From contig NW_024881993.1 in assembly GCF_019059575.1 (NCBI RefSeq), positions 186,001-250,000 on the forward strand: a DNA stretch of 64,000 bases. The letters run 5' to 3'. Origin of the DNA: Amphibalanus amphitrite. Taxonomy: Eukaryota > Arthropoda > Thecostraca > Balanomorpha > Balanidae. This document shows positions 57,635-64,000 of the stretch, piece by piece. The stretch's first letter is position 1, and each line of letters opens with the position of its first letter. The notes beneath the pieces are model-generated. The model was not told where the DNA came from. It was given only the letters and a program-made list of their open reading frames with translations, and ran no database searches. The translations under genes and the position numbers were made by a program.

Positions 57635-57860
57635 TTTTAGGAAGGTAGTTGTGTGTTTTTATATTGTTTTGTGTTTTAGACTTTTGCGTGTCTGGCTTCG
57701 AATTTAACTAGACATTTAGTGCACGTGTATGTTACTTTTAATGGACACTGATTTACGTGCATTTTAAGGTTTGTGTTTTATCCGCGTTTATTTCTATTTT
57801 AAGTTACATCATTTGTACATGCACCTGGTGTCAATAAACTCTACTACTACTACTACTATG
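57635..57860 (+). mobile_element. LINE 3'UTR with AATAAA and (CTA)n tail
   Basis: About 190 bases after the reverse transcriptase stop the sequence gtcaataaact is followed directly by six CTA/ACT triplets (57838-57857). A polyadenylation-like signal followed by a short tandem tail marks the 3' end of the element. No target-site duplication was found because the 5' junction is unclear. Confidence 0.7.
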
Positions 57861-59352
57861 ACATCAATTCTGGATGTGTTTATAGATGCCTGCAGAGTGC
57901 AGATAATCTGGTATTTATTGGATAAAGGATGTGAGGAGATGAGTAGAATTCAACGATATTTCTAAAGGAAACATCAGAATTCGCTGAAATCCTTCTTTGG
58001 AATCGCAGCTGCAACCGCAGTTCTTCCATGTTCCCACGGCTTGCAACATTGTTTTGCTGCTTTTATGTTATGATCACATGAAGTTGCATCCAAGGGTTGC
58101 ATCACCATCATTTCTGATGCTTTTTTCCAGCTAACAAATCTGGGACGCAAACATCTTCGGATGTCGCGTGCGTAGCTCAGCCGATCCTGAATGGGGGCTT
58201 CTTTCGATCGCATGATTATAAACTAACGTGTGTTTATTTCTGTGCATTCTGATCACCAAAGCGATATGGATTTAATCACACTAATGCGTTGGAATCTGGT
58301 GAGCCGATTTCCACTAATCTAGTGAACAAAGTAGCTCCAGTGACCTCAGCATGTATCGGTTGCCAGACTGGCTAAGGGATGAAGACGTCCGTGATATAAT
58401 CCGGTGCCCGATCTGGCAACCGACCAACTCTGGCCACCTGCCCTGGCAACTGCGCCCGACTGGCATCCGAACTTCCGCTACCACCGGCGGCATTACTGGC
58501 ATGGATTTTGGACGAAAAATATAAAACAGCCAACGTTAACACGTTATAAAAATTCGTCCTGTTATTGGCTAATAAGTTCTCCGGGAGATGCAAATAAACC
58601 CAGTTCTAGGACTCCGGCTTTCTGTCGGCCAGATGTGATCACAACTCACCAATTATGAGGTGTCATTGTCAATCATATTTAAATTTTAATTAATAATTCG
58701 CAGCCTTGATGCTCGCCATAGTTCCTATGTAAATTGAACACTATCAGATTGGCTACAACATTTCTGACAAGTCGCTGAAGCAGTCTACTACCGAAAAATG
58801 TCCATGCGTCCGTCCGATTACGAAATCGCATTTGATGAGCCGGTGACCCATTCTGGGCGTCGTTTCCACATCCGGAGCTGCTCGCGGTCTTGTCCCTTAT
58901 CTCCGGGCAGTCGACCCAAGGACTCAATTGACCTCCTGGTGCCCAGCTATGTAAGAAAGATATCTGACAGCTTCATCAGACAATGGCCTCAGTCTGTCCA
59001 TTGTTTGGGTCGTGAAGCTGTAAACGCTCGGGTTTATCCAATTAGAGGCTGCGATCCAACCCGTCAGGTTATTGTTCCCGGTTTCAGCGGTTTCGTTGTC
59101 TTCTTTCGACTTTGTTTTCTCAATTAGGCAGCTATATCAAGGTTCGACTCGATGTCGGGTGCTTCATTATTTTGTTTATATCCACTGTTCTGTAAACGGC
59201 GCGCTGTGTCACTCGCACTACAAGATACCTTCGAAGCTCGCTCCTCAGACAGCATGAAGGTATTTCAACAGAAACAAATTCATGGCTGTTCACCACATCC
59301 ATTACAACCATCCATCGCCGCCTGTCTGCTACCGACAGCGGTTTCTACATGG
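57861..59352. other. Intergenic, no gene recognised
   Basis: Mixed sequence with only short domain-free open frames. Nothing structural stands out. Confidence 0.35.
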
Positions 59353-59779
59353 CTATAGTTCGTTTTTTCTAAGTTCGACCCTCACTGTAAACATCATTTT
59401 GAACATAGCACGAGAATTGCTAGCTAAATTGCTTAGAAAGCTAGTTAGCGCACATTGTACTGTAGACATGAACAATATTTTCCAAATAAGTTTTACACAC
59501 CGATGATATGCCGTTCTGTTAAGCGCCGTGCGATCTATTGATCAGTTCAGTTATAATATCTGACAAGACGTCTATCCCTGTGGGGTTGCATATAAAGGGA
59601 AATACGAGCTAGGATTCTGGAAAATAAGAGCAAAGAAGAAATAATAATTGAGTAAAATTAATCGTCTGTGAAAACAAAGTGCGCCAGCTAGTTTTCTCAG
59701 TAATTTAGCTAGCAATTATCGTGCTGTGTTCAAAGAGACGATTACAGTGAGGGTCGAACTTAAGAAAAACGAACTATAG
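59353..59779. mobile_element. 427-bp MITE with ~100-bp terminal inverted repeats
   Basis: 59353-59452 is inverted at about 59680-59779: ctatagttcgttttttcta... against the complement of ...taagaaaaacgaactatag, including ttcgaccctcactgtaa and attgctagctaaatt on both arms with a handful of mismatches. The interior is ~225 bases, non-coding. The termini CTATAG leave open whether a TA was duplicated, as for Tc1/mariner elements. Confidence 0.85.
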
Positions 59780-61100
59780 TTTGTTCGGTTCATCCCTAAG
59801 TGACTGTCAGACATGCTCCAAACTCACAGCTGCCGCTGAATATATCCACGGTCTTGCCGCAGTTATGCCACTCCCCAAGCCACTGAGCCTGCTTCCCTGC
59901 TCAAATTTTATCTTGCCTCCCGTCGCCAGTTCTCCTCAGTCTCTTTTTTTGTCGCCTCCCTCCTACTCTCCCCACTTTTCCCTTCTCTCCTGTCTCCTCC
60001 CTCCCGTCTCCTCAGTGCTCTCCTTTTGTCTCATCCCTCCCTCCTGTCTCTTCAGTCTCCCCTATTGTCTCATCCGTCTCCTGCTCTGTCCGCGTCTCCT
60101 CTCGGCGCTGGAGCGGCTCCAAACCAATCGGGACTGGATTAGTTTAGTGCCCAAAGGCATGACAGGGTCGCTCAGGGGTGCCGCGGTGGCCGCGGGGGCG
60201 GTGACAGGGGTGCGTCTGAGGAAGCGTCTAGAACCCCTGCCAATGTGTCCCTCTCCTGCCCGGCGTCAGCAGGTAGGGTGATGTATGATGGCCACAGACG
60301 CATCGGTAGCGGTCCAGGGGTTCGAGGAAGGATGGATTTAGAGGTAGCTAGGAATGCTGGTTTGAAGAAGTGGCTAGTTTTAGTGAAAGATGTCTTGTTA
60401 AGCTCCTTCATTTGCATATTCTTATGTGAAACGGAAGTTGGGTGCTTTCTATTGATTTTGTTCTTCCCGCAGAACATTTTCGTGTGAATTTTCTTTCGGC
60501 CTGGCCTGACAGCCCGTCACATGCATGGCTGGCCTCCAATAGTCAAATTGCGAGTGGTCGGAATTTAGATGTCTCCGTTTGGATTTGATGCGTGCAAAGC
60601 AGATCTACGCTGTCTCGCATTGGACGCCAACCGTACGTTATTTGACACCAACTCGCACGGCGCACTACTGAACATTTTCTCGTCGCACTTTGCACATTTT
60701 CACGGAGCGTTTGATCAATATCCGATATTCTGGCCATTCACTAATCCACCTCAGTGCTCTGGCAGCCATTTTTGTCTGTCCGAGTCTTTTTTGTACGATT
60801 TGTAAAGCAATTACCGTGCCCGCCGTGTGGTACGTGCCACTTAGCACACCCCAATCCCCTAATACCCAATAAATAATAACGTTGTCCGTTATGCTCACCC
60901 CATAATTATTCCCGCTTGATTATCCCAGCCCCTGTGATCACTGGGCCTCCCTCCCTCTCTCAACCATGCGTTGCAAGTCTCGTGGGGGAGGGGATGACCA
61001 ACGTGCGTTACAAGTCTTGTTGTCTCGGTGGGGGGCTGACGCACGTGCGTTTATCGATACGCTATCTGACTACCGCGCGCTCGCCCGTCTGTGTGTTTCA
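59780..61100. other. Upstream flank / intron of the yellow-like gene
   Basis: A long C/T tract lies at 59925-60110. Immediately after it 60110-60280 is GC-rich and open, ending at a possible GTAGGG donor, but no domain is recognised. A CACGTG lies at 61042-61047. The segment ends in a good 3' splice site (gtctgtgtgtttcag, AG at 61100-61101). Confidence 0.4.
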
Positions 61101-61101
61101 G

Positions 61102-61277
61102 TGGAAGGTGGGAGCCCGGCGCGAGCTGGTCTCGTCGGTAGCGGGGACCGTCGCCGGCTCAGTCGCTCGTCGGACGCGGTCGGTGGAGGTGGTGCAGTTC
61201 AAGACAGTCGGCTGGGTGCGCCCGGCCTGTCAGAGTGGTGTGGAATCTTCCGTGGTGCCTGAGACGTGGTATCCACG
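61102..61277 (+). other. 5'UTR portion of the yellow-like coding exon
   Basis: Begins just after the acceptor AG at 61100-61101. An in-frame TGA at 61260-61262 lies upstream of the first ATG at 61278, so translation cannot begin earlier in this frame. At least one more upstream noncoding exon is implied. Confidence 0.55.
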
Positions 61278-62591
61278 ATGAAGTCGCCGCCGCTGCTTCT
61301 GCTGCTGGTTGTGACAGTCTCTGCGGCAGGGAACTCAGGAAAGTACGGAGAGCTGGAGACACTCCACGAGTGGGCCCGGCTGGACTTTGACTGGGCGTCT
61401 GCGGAGGCGCGTGAGACCGCCATCGAGACTGGTCGCTACGTGCCCGACTACTGCGCTCTGTATGATGTCAAGGCCGTGGATGGAGAGGTATTTGTGACGG
61501 TTCCTCGTCTGAGGCACGGTGTACCCGCCACGGTGAATCGAGTACTGGCGAGAAGTAACGACACGGTGCTGAGTCCTTACCCCAGCTGGGAGCTGAACAC
61601 TCACGGGTCGGATTGTAAGGGGATCCAGAACGCCCTGGCGATTGAGATCGATCCACAGCGTAGGATGTGGATCATCGATTCGGGAAGTCACGGTATGTTC
61701 AGTCGCTCGACTCACGAATGTCCCGCCAAGCTGGTGGTCTGGGATATGGTGGCTGGGAAGGAAGTAAGGAGGTTCAGCTTCCCCGAAGAGCTGGTGCCTT
61801 ACCGGCAGGGAGCCATGCTGCGTGCTTTGGTGCTTGACACGGCTGCAGGGAACTCTGAGGACTGGTTCGCTTATGTGGCAGACATGATGGGTGAACAAGT
61901 GCTTGTGTACTCGTGGAGGGAAGACTCCGCCTGGAACGTGACGCATCCCTCCATGAAGTACGACGCCTCTGCGATTGCGGTGGAGATAGGTAGTGAGGTC
62001 GTCTCTTTCCCTACGGCCATTGACAGCCTGGCGATATCTCCTCGGAGTGCTCCTGATCAGCGCCTGTTCTTCGCCCCGCTCTCCAGCTTCCATTTCTTCT
62101 CGATCGCCACATCGTTCCTGCAGAATCGCACTCACGTAGCGCTGGCTTCAGCCGCTGAGATCAATGAACATGTGGTCAAAGTGGGCACCCGCAGCTCCCA
62201 GTCTGAAGGGATGACCGTGTCAGACTCGGGAATCATGTTCTACAGCGTTCTTAACAACAATGCCATCGACCAGTGGAACACGAGTGCGCCCTTCTCGGCG
62301 AAGGATCAGGTCTACCGCGACGACACCCGCCTCCAATGGACGAGCGCATTCGGCTGGGACGGCGGCTACCTCTACGTGGCCAGCAACCGCTGGCACAAGG
62401 CCGGTCTGCTGGCGTTCAGCTCGTCCGACGAGCTGATGTACCGCGTGCTGCGTGCCCGGGTCGACATGGACAGCTACATGGGGCCCTACCGCAGGGGGCA
62501 GCGGGTGGGCGTGGCTGGCTCCGCGCCGCCCCGCGCCACAACCGCCGCTGTGGCGCTGCTCTGCGCCGTGCTTGCCGCAGTCGCCGTGTAG
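61278..62591 (+). CDS. Yellow/major royal jelly family protein, secreted, with possible GPI tail
   Basis: Member of the MRJP/Yellow family, whose insect members act in cuticle pigmentation (some as dopachrome-conversion enzymes) or as secreted binding proteins; the reaction here is unknown. The protein is 437 residues from ATG 61278. A signal peptide is evident (MKSPPLLLLLVVTVSAAG). The fold's characteristic blocks are present: GIQNALAIEIDPQRRMWIID near 115, a paired-Cys region (DSGSHGMFSRSTHEC), YVADMMGEQVLVYSW near 200, GMTVSDSGIMFYSVLNNNAI near 315 and a closing LYVASNRWHKAG. Several N-glycosylation sequons occur (NDT, NVT, NRT, NTS). The last 17 residues (TTAAVALLCAVLAAVAV) are hydrophobic and follow small residues (GSAPPRA), the layout of a GPI-attachment signal, which is unusual for Yellow proteins. 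The whole coding sequence is one exon. Confidence 0.93.
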   Translation: MKSPPLLLLLVVTVSAAGNSGKYGELETLHEWARLDFDWASAEARETAIETGRYVPDYCALYDVKAVDGEVFVTVPRLRHGVPATVNRVLARSNDTVLSPYPSWELNTHGSDCKGIQNALAIEIDPQRRMWIIDSGSHGMFSRSTHECPAKLVVWDMVAGKEVRRFSFPEELVPYRQGAMLRALVLDTAAGNSEDWFAYVADMMGEQVLVYSWREDSAWNVTHPSMKYDASAIAVEIGSEVVSFPTAIDSLAISPRSAPDQRLFFAPLSSFHFFSIATSFLQNRTHVALASAAEINEHVVKVGTRSSQSEGMTVSDSGIMFYSVLNNNAIDQWNTSAPFSAKDQVYRDDTRLQWTSAFGWDGGYLYVASNRWHKAGLLAFSSSDELMYRVLRARVDMDSYMGPYRRGQRVGVAGSAPPRATTAAVALLCAVLAAVAV

Positions 62592-63708
62592 CCGCGTCAG
62601 ATGTGTCGACAGTGCGCCACAGTGAAGACAGTACAGGTATGAAAAAGGAGACGATCTCGTTTTGAGAGCTCGCTTCTTTGATGACTAACCTTCCGCCGCT
62701 TGGCTGATAACTAACCACAACTAACATCGCTCGCTGTAGCTACGATAACTCAACACTCACGTGCCCCTTAATATCTTACACGTGTGCTGCCGTAACCTGC
62801 ACGTGGAACGTGTTGCACTGCGCGAGCGCCCTCTAATGTACTGCACGTGCAATGTGCATGCTGTAAGATAGTGCTTGCAAGTAACCGCGTGTCTGTAGTT
62901 AAATGTACGAATCGTGCCCGCGACACCTGGCTTATCCCTGTATAAACTCAACTGACTCGCTGAACGAGGTCTGACTCATTGACTCATCTTCCCGAATCAG
63001 TCACTGACTCTGACTCACCTTCTCGAGTCAGGCCTCGAAATGCACCAGCCTGTTGTCTGACCTCCAAGCATGACCATCCATACGCCTTCGCTCACGTGCC
63101 ACCAGACGTGCTAAAACACCGCATTAAACTCTGTTCGACCGTGCAAACCAATGTGTTGTGTGCTGCTACCTCATCGACGTGTACCGGCCAACCTAGGGGC
63201 CCGCTCGACCCACTTTGGCGCCCGCTTGAGGGAACAGGAGGTGCCTGTTGTCGAGTTTGCGTGTTGTGGTATCTGTTGCGTGTTTGTTGCGCTTTTTAGG
63301 TGGAATTCTCCCCAACAGCTCTAGGGTAGCACGAAATGTCGAGAAAAAATAGGTTGATAAAGTGGGGTGAGATCGATGGTTGTTGAAAGTCGATCGCGTA
63401 TCCGTCGCTATTTATACGTTTCCAGAAGCGTAAGCAGATAGTAAACGAACAACCTATTGTGACTGGGAGCGAGGCTGCTGATATGACCATTGGTCAGTTC
63501 GCGGCGTCGATATTCGATGAACAGCTGCTTAGTGCTTACAGCTGTTATTTTACTACTGCTGACAGCTCCAACTAGGAAGCATAGACAGCAGTATTTCTGT
63601 ATTTTCTGTATAGACAGCAGTATTAACAGTATTTCTGACGTGCCAGTTCCGATGACCGCTCTTGGTTTCGGCTTCCTGTTGGTGGTCCAATAACCAACTG
63701 TATATTTC
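62592..63708. other. 3' flank of the yellow-like gene with E-box cluster
   Basis: CACGTG occurs at 62758-62763, 62779-62784, 62800-62805, 62844-62849 and 63093-63098. An ATTAAA lies at 63123-63128 and could serve as a weak polyadenylation signal. A short duplication (tagacagcagtatt) occurs at about 63580 and 63612. No gene recognised. Confidence 0.4.
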
Positions 63709-64000
63709 TCAATTAACTGAAGCCGTACTGGCATCAGGCAAACAGCTCTGGCTCATCGCCCAACTTTGGAAAGTCTGGCAGGGTCCCTCGACTGTTGAAC
63801 GCCAGACGGTCGACTCCGGTCGACCTCCGGGGCCGTCCCTGTCGCCTCCGTCCCGGCGCGTCGGAGCGAGCCGCGACAGTCTGGCGCCGTCGGTATCGAC
63901 TGAGACCAGTTCGTCGGAGCCGACGACTGGCGCGTGCCGGTGTGACGTGCGGAACCGCACTAAGTCGCCGCGCCGGACGGCCGCTTTGTGGTCCGTGAAA
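63709..64000 (-). CDS. Possible C-terminal coding end of a gene entering from the right edge
   Basis: The minus-strand frame is open from the window edge (first residues FTDHKAAVRRGDLVRF) down to a stop at 63709-63711, with strong GC bias in the part beyond 63800. About 97 residues, Arg/Gly/Thr-rich, no domain recognised. The plus-strand frame across the same GC-rich block is also open, so base composition alone could explain it. Confidence 0.2.
   Translation of the reverse strand, partial: FTDHKAAVRRGDLVRFRTSHRHAPVVGSDELVSVDTDGARLSRLAPTRRDGGDRDGPGGRPESTVWRSTVEGPCQTFQSWAMSQSCLPDASTASVN

Noticed and set aside
60110-60285. GC-rich open segment after a pyrimidine tract, with GTAGGG-like donor
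   Set aside because: No acceptor AG at a convincing place and the peptide is low complexity without family match.
61266-61277. GTG start four codons upstream of the yellow-like ATG
   Set aside because: Non-ATG start is not expected; the ATG at 61278 gives a clean signal peptide.
1-64000. tRNA, rRNA, snRNA genes, CRISPR arrays, bacterial-type operons
   Set aside because: No cloverleaf-compatible A/B box pair or conserved RNA core was recognised by eye, and the DNA is eukaryotic; a tRNAscan-SE/Infernal run would be decisive.

Overview
This window looks like nuclear DNA of an invertebrate animal, most likely an arthropod and plausibly a crustacean. There are no bacterial operons. Genes are split by GT-AG introns, microsatellites and poly(G)/poly(C) runs are abundant, non-LTR retrotransposons and MITE-like DNA elements are present, and one gene is a Yellow/major-royal-jelly family protein, a family typical of arthropods. 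Base composition is near balanced, with GC-rich exons. Species assignment is inference only.

Layout. 1-3.4 kb holds two divergent direct copies of a ~0.85-0.9 kb repeat flanking a spacer studded with a 17-bp motif. 4.2-7.8 kb holds eIF5B (minus strand, one coding exon, with a likely 5'UTR intron). 8.3-10.0 kb is a foldback transposon with an 8-bp target duplication, interrupted by a second element inserted at TTAA. 11.7-13.5 kb is an intronless NDOR1 (diflavin reductase). 14.6-19.0 kb is RFC4 in nine coding exons, all of which could be assembled in phase. 20.4-20.85 kb is a TTAA-flanked MITE. 22.0-28.8 kb is an MFSD6-like 12-TM transporter with an enormous (~1,365-residue) loop between TM3 and TM4; its last exon is not identified. 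28.8-61 kb is a ~32-kb gene-poor region with a GC-rich Inr+DPE-type candidate promoter at 33.96 kb, an ORF1-only LINE remnant (minus, 43.0-45.0 kb), a 5'-truncated LINE with an open reverse transcriptase frame (55.5-57.9 kb), a MITE with ~100-bp inverted repeats (59.35-59.78 kb) and several clusters of transcription-factor-like motifs. 61.1-62.6 kb is a Yellow-like secreted protein with a possible GPI-anchor tail. The right edge may hold the end of another minus-strand coding exon.

The host genes do not form a pathway. eIF5B acts in translation initiation, NDOR1 in cytosolic iron-sulfur assembly, RFC4 in clamp loading at replication forks, the MFSD6-like protein at membranes, and the Yellow-like protein outside the cell or at its surface.

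The most noteworthy observations are the giant MFSD6-like loop with a furin-like site, the datable nested foldback/TTAA insertion, a 25-bp retrotransposition scar with its own target-site duplication, a 43-bp duplication of an RFC4 exon-intron junction, the isolated Inr+DPE promoter, E-box clusters near the yellow-like gene, and the GPI-like tail on a Yellow protein. I did not find a convincing wholly new biological system.
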